A DNA stretch of 64,000 nucleotides from Pithys albifrons albifrons (lineage: Eukaryota > Chordata > Aves > Passeriformes > Thamnophilidae). Where the stretch lies: contig NC_092466.1 in NCBI RefSeq assembly GCF_047495875.1, positions 17,542,561 through 17,606,560 of the forward strand, written 5' to 3'. This document shows, in pieces, positions 28,582 to 42,110 of the stretch. Below the pieces are notes generated by a model. The model did no database searches and had not been told where the DNA came from. It was given only the letters and a program-made list of their open reading frames with translations. Position 1 is the stretch's first letter. Each line of letters opens with the position of its first letter. The position numbers and the translations under genes are program-made.

Positions 28582-28598
28582 CCGCCTCCGCCGCCCGG
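28582..28598 (-). repeat. Short CGG-like tract immediately 5' of the FRA10AC1 start
   Basis: The sense strand reads CCGGGCGGCGGAGGCGG, ending 13 bases before the ATG. In human a CGG repeat in the FRA10AC1 5' UTR underlies fragile site FRA10A (recall). Here the tract is short and interrupted. Confidence 0.7.
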
Positions 28599-28720
28599 CG
28601 CTGCTCCCGACCCCGGCGCTGCTCTGTCGGCCGCTCCCGGAAAGCGGGGCAGAGGCGGAGCGGGGCCGCGCCGGGGGCTCCGTCCCTCCCTCCCTGCGCC
28701 GCGGGCGGGCTGCGGGGCGC

Positions 28721-28741
28721 GGGGGAGGGCGAGGGCGAGGG
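28721..28741 (+). other. G-quadruplex-type motif
   Basis: Four G runs of three or more with 1-3 base loops (GGGGGAGGGCGAGGGCGAGG, then G). They are on the plus strand, the template strand of FRA10AC1, in the presumed 5' UTR or promoter. Confidence 0.6.
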
Positions 28742-31700
28742 CGAGCCGGCATGGGAGGGGAGGGGAAAGCCGCGCATCATGTTGAGAGGCGAGGGGACTC
28801 TCCTGCCCGGGAACCCGGTGCGCGGCCCCGGCTGCCGCGGTCTCCGCCTCTGGAAGGTAGGACTCGGCCGCAGGGGCTCACGGAGGCCTCAGCGCGCCCC
28901 TCTCCCCTCCCTGCCCCGGGTTCTCCCCGCACCACCCCCGGTGCTGTCGGGCACGGCAGTCCCCAGTACGGGAGGCACCGGCTCAGACCCGACTGCGGGC
29001 ACCGGGGCCCGGCGGAGAGGGACCCTCGGGAGGGGCCGGGGAAGGTCGCCCTGGAGGAGACCCCCTGGGGAGGAAGGGCCCCTCGGGGCGGGCCGGGAGG
29101 GGAGCCGGAGCCGGAGCCGGGCACGGCGAGCTCTGACACCGGCGTTGCCCCCGCTGGCGGCTTCGCTGCCCCTCGATCGCATCGCGCAGTGCCAAGGACA
29201 AAATGTGACTCACAACGTTTGTGGCCCAGTTTCTGTATGAGGACCAACGGCAACTGGGCAATAGAGTTTGGGAGCCTATGGGTTGCATCAGAGAAAGAAG
29301 CTGTATAAACGGTTTTCTGATGAGGTAGCTGGGAAATATCAATCTTCAGCATTAAGTCATTAGATACAGCAAGTAGCTGTTTCCCATCAAACACAATACC
29401 TGAACCAGCATTTTGACTGCTGAGCTCAGATATGCTTCAATCCATCACAGATACTTTCTTTTGGACCGCATCAGTTTCCAGTTGTGTTACTGATTCCAGG
29501 ATTCTCAAACCACAGATACCCTTAATACAGGGAAATATTAAAAATTAAAATACTACTGCTGTTCTTATAAAACACAGGGTGAAAAACTACAAGTTTTAGG
29601 TAGTTGGTATAAGGCAATCACACACCATAGTTGACAGTGCACCTCCTTACTCTGGCTACCAAATCTCCTTTATAAAAACAAAAGTATTTTTAGTCCTGAT
29701 GCAGTGTTTTGTTACTCATGTTATTACTGCAAAGGGATGTAAAGGTGATGCTAAAGTGTCCCATGGAAAGGAACAGGGTGGCACTATGCTTATTTGAGTG
29801 TATGCCGTATTCTGCTGGAGTCCTACCGAGTGCGGCCGGTTTCCTCTAAAGGGCAGAGACTCTGTTGCAAAAATGGAATTATCCTAATTAATAATTTAAA
29901 TATCTCAAACTAAATAATGTATACTCTCAAAGCTGTAATTGTAGGCATCTTTTTGTTGTTCCTCTCATATGGAAATGACAGACTGCTTTAGTGTGAATGA
30001 ATCCTGACATGATTCTGGAAACTGGGCCAACATATCATTGATTATGCACTTTGAAGAAGAGTGGAAAAGGTAGAGGAAAGATTTACAATTCTTGAATCTC
30101 TTGGCATTGCATTGTAGGCACAAAAGCCTGCATGCAGAAAAAATAAAGTTTCTGGGACAGGAACATTCTGCAGTGAGTCCAACTATAGCAACTGCTGTAG
30201 ATGCTGAAGTTATTTCATAAACAGCTTTTCTGAGAATAGTGGCCAGATAATTTCATCCTGCTATGCTATGCTTTTCTGATGTCCGACTGTGTTGCTTTCA
30301 GATCACCTGATTGCTTTTTATATATGTAGGCTACAGTAAGTTACAGCTGGGGAACTGGATCAGAAATGGCCTCCTAAATAAACTTGAAGTTGAAACTCGA
30401 CCTGTCCTTAGCCGTTGGTATCTGCATTATCGTTTGCTTCTATGGGAGTATCTCTCTGTTTACATGTAGCAACAGTATGCTTTGATACCAAAAAGGCACT
30501 TCTCTGGTAGGAGTACTACAGGACTGAAATATATGGGAAAAAGGAGAGAAGAGAGGGACGTAACTCTTTACAGAGCAGGAGGTGCTACTGTTCTAAGTTG
30601 CATTTCAATGGGTGTACAGCCAAACCTTAGGAGCACAGCTTTCCTTTACAGATAAATAAATCCGTGGGTTAGCTGCTGCTGAAGAGATCATTCCTCTTCT
30701 TTAACTGGCCCTGGTGCTCATCTGGCCACTTCTGCTGAACTGCAGTACTTAATTTTCAGCCAGCCCAACTCCTGTGACTATCCTGCTGAGGAGTCTGATG
30801 ACTAGCAATAGTGGGGGAAAAAAATAAAAGGTTAAGGCTGGAGGGATGGGACAGGAGTGAAGGAGGAGGTGAGAAGAACAGTTGCCCTTTCAGCTGAACT
30901 CCCATGATTCACAAAGGAAACAACATCACTGTAGTTTTAACTTAAGTCTATCTAGAATGGGCAAAGTATGACACATAGTGTATCCAAAAAAGCATAAGTC
31001 AGACATGGTATGTACATCATGGAGGTACAGAATTCAAAGAATTACACCTGACATACTTACTGAGCTGTTCCCAAAAGCTTCCACTATAGGAAAGTTCATA
31101 GCATAAAAATCTTTTAACCTCTTAGGTATAAAGAGTTTTTTCCTGCTATCTAAGAAGAATCTTCTTTGTTGCTAATTGAGAATTTCTTAAAGCCCTGCAC
31201 TAGGTGATACAGAAAACAAGAACTGATCATTATTTGAATGACATCTTTAAATACGGAAAGATATATATGCCCACAGTCTTCCATTTTTGCAGCCTAAGAA
31301 CGTACTTTAACCTTTCTATATAGGTTACATTTTGGAGAACTCTTACATTTTATTGCTCTTCTTCAGACTCAGATTTTTTTATATTTCTAAGAAACACTAA
31401 GCATAGCTGTTTAATCCTTAACAGTATTTAGCCAGGAAAAAACACATCAGCCTTCCTACAGGTTACTACTGCCTTGTAAGATCTTCTGATAAAGTTGTTT
31501 GAACTCTACAACCTCTGATTTGTTGAACGGAATCTAATTTGGTTAGCCAGCTAAAAAATTACTCCAATTTTTAATGACACAAATAAGAAGGCTTTGCCAG
31601 CAGGCCTGAAGAGGCAGCCACCACTGGTGTGGAGAGCAAGGGCAAGGCAGTCACTGTTAAACTATTCATTTTCAGAGCTCTTTTCAGGGGACATATATGA

Positions 31701-32271
31701 CTACATTTCAGTGAGATTATGAGACAGGAATGTGGAACCATCAAGAAGGCTAGCAAAATTGAGATTTGTCTTGTCTAATCTTTCCTTTTTTCTCCATTAA
31801 GTCAGTTTTTTTGTTGACAAATGAGGAAATTGGACTTTCTAAAATTATTTGATACTGGCGCTTTCCCATCTTCTACATGTCTATAAAGTAAGTTGCCAAG
31901 TCATTTATTTTCATGCCTTCATAGTATTAACAGTACGTTGGCATCTGTCATGTTCCTGATTTTTATCTCCTCCTATCTGAAGCCCCCTAGTAGTTTGTGG
32001 AAAAGCAAGTAAACTAAAAATGGGCATTCACATATGCCTGTGACATGACATTCAGTGAGTTTAGTCCTTCATTCAGCTGTACCCGTCATGGGTGCCCTGT
32101 GCCCCCCAGCAAGCCACCAGCAAGGTGTGGACTTCAGTCAGGCCGCTGACTCCCAAGCTTGAGAGACCTCCTGATAGTCAGGGAAAACCAGTGAGACTGT
32201 ACAGGAGGGGCAATGGCTCATGCTCACCAGTTCCCATCACTGGTACTGGTTGCTCCAAAGTACTCATTAAA

Positions 32272-32299
32272 GACTAGTCATTCCTGACTAGTCATTCTG
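32272..32299. repeat. Tandem duplication, 14-base unit
   Basis: The unit GACTAGTCATTCCT is followed by a near-identical copy that differs at the last base. Confidence 0.75.
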
Positions 32300-32423
32300 T
32301 AACCATCCAGAAGTTATATGGAGAGAACAGGCTGTTGCTTTGCAAGTTTATTTTGTCAAATTCAGCAAATTATGTGTCCCACATTTTTTTGTCATACAAA
32401 TACCAAACATGGAGCTTAAGTAG

Positions 32424-32436
32424 CCACTAGGTGTCA
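32424..32436 (+). promoter_or_regulatory. Weak candidate CTCF motif
   Basis: CCACTAGGTGTCA matches CCASYAGRKGGCR at all but one position. Intergenic, single isolated motif. Confidence 0.25.
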
Positions 32437-33019
32437 ATATTGCTGTGCTAAAAGGCAAATGCAGTTTTATTTGTTTGGCTGATAATTATTCAAGAAAAGC
32501 ACTTCTGTATTTAAAGTTATTTCAGTATAGTCAGTTACAAAAAATAACCACAGACAAACTCATGCTGTGTCCATTATTTTGAGATCAGCTGTGCAGTTTT
32601 ATGCTATTTTGAAGTTGCATTTACAGTTTCAGAGTGTAATCAGTGTCAGAAAAGTGCCTTTGAAAAAACATCTGATTGATCATAAGTTTCATTCCTTGTT
32701 CCAAAATCCCAGACCTTTGTATAAGTAACCACATTGTATTGTGTTTTACTTGTTAATAAGATAAAATAGAGACAATAATATATCTAATTCTATTATAAGA
32801 CTATCGAATTTCCTAAATTCCAGTTATCCATGAACATTTTCCTCCTCAACAGTTTATATGGTGGTAGGATCCCTTCTGCTCTTAACACACTAGAGAATCA
32901 CAGATACACTGCAGAAGAACTGTAACTGTTTTAACTTCTAACATCTATTTTAGTTTTCTTGACTATGACTACAGAGTTATATAAGAATCTTATAATGTCT
33001 TGAAAACCGGATTGTTTAA

Positions 33020-33038
33020 TTCATTCATTCATTCATTT
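33020..33038. repeat. CATT microsatellite
   Basis: Four to five TTCA/CATT units in AT-rich intergenic sequence. Confidence 0.8.
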
Positions 33039-36000
33039 TGTTGCAATTAAAGGAGAGCATCAGTCTTGATCCTAAAACTTCTGTGTACTTCAACCAATAT
33101 CATTAAAATAAAGTTGTCTTCAAGCCATTGTTAAGATGTGTAGTGTAAATAATACCAGTATGATCCTGTAAAGACTGATTCAGTTATGGAAATAGTAATA
33201 TTTTGATAAAATATTTGATAGACTTTGATAAAAAAACAATTCTTGGAAGCAACCTCCTAAATTATCTCTAAATTTTGGGATTTTTGCAAAATATATAGAA
33301 TTTTACTTGATAAATCCCTCAGAGATATATTATGTAGACTTCTGTCTGGCATCTTTAATTGTCACTGCTAGTGCTGCATTTGTTGTGTGGCAGGTAATTT
33401 TGGTCTCCAGAGCTTACAGTCTGGCAGTGCTGCTGAGAACAAAGCTCACTAAAAGATTATTATGTAGGCATGCATAAACAAAGGTAGTGACTTCAGCCTG
33501 TCAGGAATTTAATTAAAAAGTATTTACCAATATGTACAAAATACTACTTCTTAAGGTTTATCAACGTGCATAGAAATAATCAGAATAAAGAAACTAACTC
33601 CTCCCCTATGTTCCAGTTTTCCTTTGAGGAGATGTTAGAAGCCCATTATGCTTAAATTCCCCGAAGTATGAACAGTTTCCTAAGAGAGCTAAGAATGCTT
33701 AATCTTACTTTTATGTATAGAACTGCTATGATGGAAACTGACTGATGGCATTCAATTGCATAAATACAAGAGACAGGGAAATATGTTTTTCCAGTTTGGT
33801 ATCAGAGTTATTATATAAGATGAAAAATGATAGAAAATAGTAAGCAAGAGAAGGAAATATGGGAATGTGAAAATTAAAAAAACCCAAACAACTGACAAAC
33901 AAGCAACACGCTTGTTTTCTTTAAATTATGTTGTTTCCGACTGGATTTTTTGGTGGGGAAAAAAAGAATATGTGAGCAAAATGACAGTCCATTGTGCTTT
34001 TAAACCATAGTGGAAAAGATACACATTCTCTTGTTTCCTGGCACTCATTTTGGTGCATAGTGTCTATCATGTATGTATATTCCTTATATTCACTTATGAG
34101 AATCGAGGGAGGGTACAAATCATTGACGGTGAATGTTTGGAATCTAAAGTCTTCTATACAAAAAGGTGACCAACAAGTCATTATCTTCTGAGTCATGGAA
34201 GCAGTTCTGGCATTTAGCATGACCTGGAAGACAAAGATGCCTCAAAGTCTGAGTCTAAGACACAGTGTAATTGAGAAACAAGGTCTCATTCCTACATGTG
34301 TGTTCCAGAAAATGCTCAGTTTCTTAGAGATGTATTTACTCTTAACTTAGAAGTTGAGATCTTAATTGAGGAATCAAGAAGGCCAGTCCTACAAACTGTA
34401 CTATTCATCTGGTCAGATGTGTTCATCGTGGTGTTTACCACTGGTTGGCCTAAAGCTAGGAAAATATTTGTGGTATACAGTGGTGTAGTTGGGGATTGTT
34501 TGGAATCTTACAGTCAGACTTTAGCAAATAAGGTAGAAGAGCATAATATGATGTAATGACAACAGAATCAACCCTCACTTCATCTTACTGTTTCAATGGG
34601 ATTACTTACCTGGTAAAGTAGCACAGTAGCTGGATGTAGAGGCTGATAGTATCAATGTTGAGATGATCAGTAGCTGATCCTTCAGTGAAAACCAAAGGAT
34701 ACAGGGATACAAAAAGGCTGCTTTAAGCAGTGAAGTAGGATGAATCTGTTAAAAATTCCTATTTCACAGTTTTTAATGAACATGTTTAGAGAGTGCTGCT
34801 GTGAGACCTCATTTAAGTAATAATGCCATTAGCCATTCCGCTAGAACTGATCTTCTGTTAGTAAAACTATATTGCTGATTGCCAGATTTGGAAATAATAG
34901 GGATTATATTTCAAATTAAATACAATTTTGTGTTATTTAATCACCAATGTCATTCAGACATAAAGTACTGAAATATTATCAACCTTTGTGTTGATAGTAT
35001 TGGCAGGATACTATTCATTCCATGGCACCTAAGTGGAATGGGAAAGATAACTATCCTAAATGGGAATAATTAGTCTAACTTAGTTACAAATACCAAGTTT
35101 AGTTATATCGCCAGCAACACTGAGCTGTGCAATACCCACAAATCTAGAAGTGAAAATGGCAGGCTCAAAAAACCACTGAAGAAAGTATCTGTAGCAAGTC
35201 AAAAGAAATATTCCATCTTGTACCCTGGAGAGATCCTGCTACTTGCTGGAGCCACATACAATTTGCAAGTCAAAACATTAACAGTTACATATTGATTGCC
35301 TTGCTTGAATAGAAATGAAACATAACCACAGGAAGATAAGGGTCAGGATGTGAAGCGAGATTTGAGTGAAAAACATTTCCTTTAGCATTTCATTAAATGA
35401 AGTTTGCATTACACTGGCCTCAAATACACAGTTCTCAAAAGATGAATTGTGTTTAATTTAGAGTTCTATTAGGATCTGTTTTAATATATTTTAACAATCT
35501 TGTTATAGTAAATCTGTACCACTCTTTCCCTGTACAAATTTTATTTGAACCTCAGCCTTAACAGAATCAGTACTTGGCAGGTTTCTATAATATGAGTCTG
35601 TCAACAAAAGGAAAATACTGCTGTGACTATCTCATTTATCTTAGATATGGTCATAATCCAACCACAATTTTTAAGAACTAGAAAAATTGGTCTTTTGAGA
35701 GGAAGCATTGAATTCATTTTCTAATACAGAACTGCTGGGGCATAATCTTTATCATACAATTTTCTGTTGAATTTCAACTTTTCGTTGTCATTTTCTAAAA
35801 ATCACTGAATTTTAAAAAAATTAATGTAGCTAAGTAAGTTTAGGATACTTTGTATACAGACATCAACCTGTTTTATTGCATGTTTGGGAGCTAATCTATA
35901 CTGTAGAATAAAACTCTGCGGGAGTTTATTTAATAACCAGTACTTTGCCATTCATTATTTCTTGAAACTCACCCTTTGACTCACATTGCCTTCACATTCA

Positions 36001-39000
36001 AGATCATATTGTCACACCTTGAAAGGATTTTACTACATTATGAAAGAAAAATAATTTTTATTCAGACACTTCCTTATCTCTGTGAATCCAATCTACAGTA
36101 TCCTGAAAGGATGCAATCAGTGACATTCTCCTAATTTAAAAAAATTACTTCTAAAAGCTTGAAAACATTTTACGATGCTTTCAGTTGCAAAATATAGAGA
36201 TAAATATGTTCTGAAATAGAGTCCTCAAAACTTCTACATGTCCAAGCTTGATAAAATAAAATCTTTCCTATGATCCCAAACTTTTTCCTAGAAAAATTTT
36301 GAAAATGAAGTTTTCATAGCTAAATTACACTTAACTATAGCACACTTTATGGTTTTATGCAGTAAATGAGTTTGAAAGTTATGTACAAGCAGTTTTTCAC
36401 TTGCACGATCCATTAAATTGTAGACAGGAAGGTAACTTCCAAAATTAACATGAGCTTTGTCAGCGTTGTCAGAGAACACACTGCCAGAAGTTCAAAACAA
36501 CAGTAGTTATTGTAGTACAGTTCTTAAAGCCATTTCTTTTCTTTCTTGGAAGTAGCAAAATAGATGATGAATTGTGATCCTTTCACTCTGTAGTAAGACT
36601 AGTGAAGCATTTTGATATTTTCTTATTTGAAGACATCAAGGCCTGCAGAAAAAATATGCCCATTCAATAGAATATTAAATTGTCTTCCCAGTTAAAACAG
36701 AGGCTAATGTGTCATCAATATATGAAGATACTATTTACTGCCATCTAACATTACAGTATGAAAAACAAAGCCTCAAACTTGCAATGACATCCATGATTTG
36801 TATTGATTTGCAGTTAAGTGCAGTCTTAAATGCAACACAGATACCCAACCTCAGAGCCCAAGAGCCTTTACGAAAGGGCATCACAGTGCTGGTCACAGCT
36901 GCCTGTCAGCTGCATCCACACGGATCCTCCCTGTCCTCTGCAAAGAGGGATTTAGCTGCCTTTGGAACATCACTCATTCAGAATCTATAGCAACCCTCCT
37001 CTAATATGCGAAGCTATTTTTAGCATCAGGGCAGCCTTGAAAACAGCAGGTAAAGCATGAAAAGAATGAATAAGTGGTTGTGGTGCTTGCCTGTGAATAG
37101 AAGCTATATATAGCTCTTGAGAGAGAGCTTAACATATATAATGTGTATATGAAGGGACATCTGCCTCCCTGGGGAGGGGCAGGGGCATCAGATACACAGA
37201 GTAAAGCATTATTACCACTTCTGACCTGATCAGTTATCTAAAAAGTTACGATTTCCAATTGTTCTGTTTAGGAAAATAAGTTGTTAATGGAATCGGGTGT
37301 CTTTGATTCAGTCTTTTTCTGCAAAGAATGTATAGCCTTCATTTCCCTGAATGAAGAGCAAGTTGAACAGTAGGAGACTATTTGCAGCTCCAAGATCTTT
37401 TCAGCCAATACTTGCTCCAAGAAGTTCTCTAGAGACATTTCTCAGGTCCCCTTTTCCATGTCTGGGAGCCAACATCGCTGATGTCTCAACTGTTCTCTTG
37501 AGTTCCCACTCCTGTTTTTTTTCCCTTTTTTTCTCTTATATATTTATCCATTTGCTTCTAAAAAAATTTTAGGAAAAAAATCCACGTGTGCCTTTGTTTA
37601 ATTAGTAGTGCATGCCATTTATTTAGCTGGGGAGCTATTCTGCTTCATGGAGGAACTTATTACTTCTTACTAATGCATTTTATTGAGACTGGGAATTGGG
37701 CCCTCTAGTTTTAATGACTCTTTGCCTAAATCACAAGGGCAGCAACAGTGGAAACTTACAAGTGATTCGTGTCTAAAAGAAAGTCAGCTATATGGTATTT
37801 GGATTGTTGTCTTAGAAAAGTGATAATTAGGAAGTATTTTGAACTCAAAATGTGGATGTTACCATACTCAAAATAGGGAAAATCCTTTAGCTTCTGAGCA
37901 GTCATAACTAAAACATGCATTTCTCTATTGCTATGAAAAGAATATTTAAAACTACAGACGGTTCTTAGATAAAGATGTTGTGTTGGTTTTGTTCTCCCGC
38001 TGCAGAGGGAGAGGGCCAACAGCCAAAGGAGCATCTTTTCTGAAAGCTGTACTGAGCAAATAGCATGTTGGCATATGAGTAAACAGCTGTAATGGACTTC
38101 GTCAGCCCTCCAGAGTCTCCTGTAGAGGGGGATGTGGTTCATAAGGAAAAGGGATGTTCAGCTTGGTGCACTATCTTATTTGTGCAGGGCTTGTGCTGTG
38201 GCAGTGCACCTGCCATGGTGTAGGGTGGGGCGTCAGGCAGATCTGGTATTTGCTTGAGGTAAAAAGGATTACCTCTTACTGAAATAAGGTATTTTTCCAA
38301 ATTTCTTGCGTTGTTAAGAACAATAAAACGTAAGTAAAATACACTTGTGGAGCTGTCACCAATGACCCCAGAAAATGTTTCAGTGCTGATCTGAATCCCT
38401 GCTTTGTAAAGCATTTTGATTAGCAATGATTAAACAATATGTGTTTCATGAGGCACGTCCTTCTTATTGTGCAATTCATTATGTCAGTGGCACTCCAGCA
38501 AGGCTTTTGCTTGAACTGTTTCAGTGACTTCAGTGGCACGAAGATTCTTTCACTGTGAATTATTCAGAATATACAAACCTTTTGTTTTGAACAAGTAAAG
38601 ACTCTCTCCTCAAAAGCCTGTTGTCTCTACCATGTTACAAATAAATTTCCTATGTACATTTAAATAAATAATTTTTTTTGCTTTTTTCTGTCTGCAAAAT
38701 GACATGGAAAATTAAAGACAAGTTTATAAATATTAGAACAATTCTTCAGGGAGCCAATGCCATGAAAAAAGTACAGAAGGTCTTGTAAGATAGCACAGGT
38801 CAAGGAAAGGATTTTATAACATGCCGTCTGTTTTTAATTAGCATCTTGGCAAACTGGAAGAGCTCAAAACATTTTTCCATGAAGAAATGTATTATAGACT
38901 TTTGTAGCTGCCAATTAAGTGGCATTTGCTACAGTGGCAGTAGTATGTTGTTTTGGGTCTGTAGAAAGCACTTGCTCATGCTAAAAAATCTGGGACATTT

Positions 39001-40930
39001 TGTTTTGGATACAGAGTTCTTACTGGACTGGATTTTCTATCCCCCTTATTTTTATTGTAGGTATGAAGGATACCCTCTATGAATAACTAATAAATTAAGA
39101 AATAGTGCAAGGAGCTGGGGGTGGAGATCATAATTATCAAGTGTCAGGTTGTATACACCTGTTGAAAGTCTGTCCTCCAGTTAGATAATAACTTTTAAAC
39201 TGTGCTAGCTAAATATTAGGGCATTTTATGAGGTTCTTTTTTTGTCCTATTTGGTACTGATTGAGGTAGTTTGTCACCAGTTCTGTTTTATGGTTCATTT
39301 AAATGTTTATAAGCATTTGTAACATGAAACTGCCCCTCCAGAGTATGGCTCCCTATACATTTTCTCTAACTGTGAAACCAGTGCTCTCTGCCTACTCCTG
39401 CCTTCAGCTGCTTGTTCTGGCTCTAGCAATTTTTTGTTTGTTGATTTTTTGGGGTGTGGGGGCTTTTTTAAGGATTCAGGCTTGTTAAGGATATTGTTTT
39501 CTTGTTCTTTTACCAAATCATTTATTTAATCCAGTTTAAAGACTAGCATTGGAGCCAGAAACATCAGCAGTGAGCTGTGGGAGACAGCAGAATTGAGAGT
39601 ACTTGGAAGAGTGGGCAAGAGAGAAACCATCCCATTAAGGAAAGCATTGCACAGAAGTACATTCTTGAAATCACCATGCCAGTTTTTCAAAAGTCATGAG
39701 ACCACTTCCAATTATAAATTAAGCATAGATTCTCTCAGTAGTATCGTGCTTTTAATATCTGATCAAGCTATGTAGGGGGGAAAAAAAGGCAAAAAAGTAA
39801 CTTACGTATTTGAACATGACCTTTCCTTGCTGAAAGGTTCATGTAAAGAGCACTTAATCTTACAATAGGATGTATGCTAGGTGATGAGTGTGATGCCAGT
39901 TCCACTGAAGTGGATGGGCATGTTGTCTGTCTCAAAAGTGTCCCGATTTCCAACATGTGAGAAGCTGATCTTCCCTGACTGTAAACTATAGACAAATTTT
40001 CTTGAGTTTTCTTGAAAGATTGAAAAAATGCGGATTTCTGCAACAAGTGGAAACCTGGTGCTCTTTTATATTGCTTCCTTTCTTATACTTCCCGCTATGT
40101 TAGGTGTGGTCTCAGTTCCTGCTGTGAACCACGAAGTAGCCCAGCTTCAAATATCTTTGAATTGAGCTTTGGTTTGCTCTTGAGCTTGAATGTTTGCTCT
40201 TTCATTTCCCCCCTTCCCCAGCCCCCCCCAACTCTAAATATCCATTGTTAGGGTTTTCAAGGCAAAACAGAGACAATAGAAGCAAAGCAAGAACTGTTCA
40301 TTTAGGTCTGGAGAAAAGTGTCTGGTAGTCAGGAGAGCAGTTAACTTCGCCCCACTGGATTGTGTGCTGCAAAGCACACTGCTTTGTCACAGAGCTTAGG
40401 ACCCTTTCCAAAACCTGAGAAAACAACTGGTCCCAGTCTGCTGGAAAAGAGAATGCAGTATCTGGGGAAGAACTGAGGAATCCTAGCTCTAGGATTTAGA
40501 TAAGCATCTAATTTTATTTCAAAGAATAAGAATAGACAGCCCCAGAAGAAACTGGGAGTCAATACATTACCAGATGAATAGGATTTGTTCTCATAGTGAA
40601 GGGCCAGTCCAGCAGAGGTTACATCCATGTCTGCCCTAAGGACGGTTAATGGGATTTTGTTTGACTGTTTGTTCAGTTCTTTTTCTTTACTTACATAAGG
40701 TAAAGCTACCAAATGGTGGCACTAATTTGCCTGCATTGTAAGAACAGGTATCCCGCAGAACGTGTAAACACACTTAACATTAGCAGTATTGTCAATATCA
40801 GCTGTTCCAAGATGATGGATCAGGTCTTTAAAATTTTGTGATACTGGTTTAAAAGCCATGTGATATCAAAACATAGTACATTTTGGATACTTTCTATGTA
40901 GCTTCTTAGCCTTTATTCCTCTTGGTTAAC

Positions 40931-40982
40931 CAGGAGGTTTGATGAGTTGTCCTCCCAAGGTCCTCCCAACCTGAGATGGCCT
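40931..40982 (+). mobile_element. Probable CR1 3'-end relic
   Basis: GGAGGTTTGATGAGTTGTCC and CCTCCCAACCTGAGATGG resemble the CR1 sense-strand 3' region (GGTTGGATGAGATGACC, CCTTCCAACCT). Short and diverged. Confidence 0.45.
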
Positions 40983-42096
40983 TTCAAAAATAGCAAGGGG
41001 GTAGAAATCTCATATCTTCAAAGTATCTTCTGAGGCAGTTTCTAATACTTTCTACTATTTAAAAGCCTGCAATTGAAAATGAAGCGTCAAGTATCATAAA
41101 AATGCTGAAGGTCCTTGGTTGCAACAAAATAAAACCTAAATGTAGATTAATTTTACTGGCTTCTCTTTGAATGGAATACATTGTGCATTTGTTTTTCCTA
41201 AAGAGAGATCATTCAGATACCAGTAAATCTCTTCTGACGTATTTTTTGTCATTGGTCAAATTATGGTGTACCTAAGCCAGCAAGCAGTTCAGAGACACCT
41301 GCACACTCACCAAGATGTGCTCAGTGCAAGTTGTTCTACATCACTATGCAGTTTTGGCCATGAGAACTAAGACAAGATTCGCATCAGAGGTGATCCCTTC
41401 AAACTCCATGGTGAGCTCTGAACTCGCTACTTGATGCATGGGAAGGGAGACCACCCTCCAAGTTTTTCTCTCCTCGAAAGCTGGCAGCAATTAAGTAGCC
41501 ATTTTCTGGGCTTTCTAACACAAGGGACTGGCCTGGTTGGTCGGCTTTTAATGAACTGTGGTGCTGTAATAAAGGAAGCCCATAATATGAAGCTGTATTG
41601 ACAGGATAGGGCAAAGTAAGCAGAACTTTCCAAATAAAAAGTTTTGGGCAGCCCTGTGATCATTCCCATAGCTCATCTGTGCTATAAGCTGCTGTAAAGG
41701 GATCTTGAGTTTTATTATACTTAATCTGCAGAAGGCCTCTTCCTGGCAGTAGTTCTTGGTGCCAGATCCACCAGGAAGCATAGTCTTTTCAGAACTGTTT
41801 AGAATTCACAAGACTTAGTTTTGTTTATTGGAAGTACAGCCTCATTCTCAGCTGCTTTAAGTTTACCATTTGCTGAACAATTTGTTAAAAAGGTGGCACT
41901 GAGAGAGCGAAAACTGAGACTCATGAGATGTTTGTAGGAGTCTTTGATCTCAAAATCCTTCTGCTCCAAACAGTGGTAACATAGCAATGACAACGTTTTG
42001 TTCTTCAGTAAATCCATGAACACAGTGTGTGATTCGGACTATTGCCCATCTGTGTGGTGTAATATGGGCTGAACACCAAGCACAGTTCACTAAGTC

Positions 42097-42110
42097 TCAT
42101 CATCATCATC
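42097..42110. repeat. CAT trinucleotide run
   Basis: Four to five CAT units in intergenic DNA. Confidence 0.75.

Larger units (their letters stand above)
28290..29190. promoter_or_regulatory. CpG island, FRA10AC1 promoter region
   Basis: An abrupt change from AT-rich flanks to very GC-rich, CpG-dense sequence, covering FRA10AC1 exon 1 and the sequence 5' of it. It contains a GC box (GGGGCGGGCC at 29085-29094), a YY1-like CCATGGCGGC overlapping the start codon, and a G-quadruplex-type run at 28721-28741. No TATA box is seen, consistent with a housekeeping promoter. Long open frames on both strands here are a by-product of few AT-rich stops. Confidence 0.85.

Noticed and set aside
28235..29308. 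357-codon plus-strand open frame and several overlapping long frames on both strands
   Set aside because: They lie in the CpG island, where stop codons are rare. Composition is Arg/Pro/Gly/Ala-rich in all frames, no family is recognisable, and the real exon here is FRA10AC1 exon 1 on the minus strand.
29840..29858. CTCF-like CCTCTAAAGGGCAG
   Set aside because: Two mismatches in the core make this no better than chance in a 64-kb window.
36709..36990. 93-codon intergenic open frame
   Set aside because: No domain, no splice or promoter context and no recognised homologue; length is within chance expectation.
37102..37115. Palindromic TATA-like AGCTATATATAGCT as a promoter
   Set aside because: No transcript structure or initiator downstream; isolated AT-rich palindromes are common in this composition.
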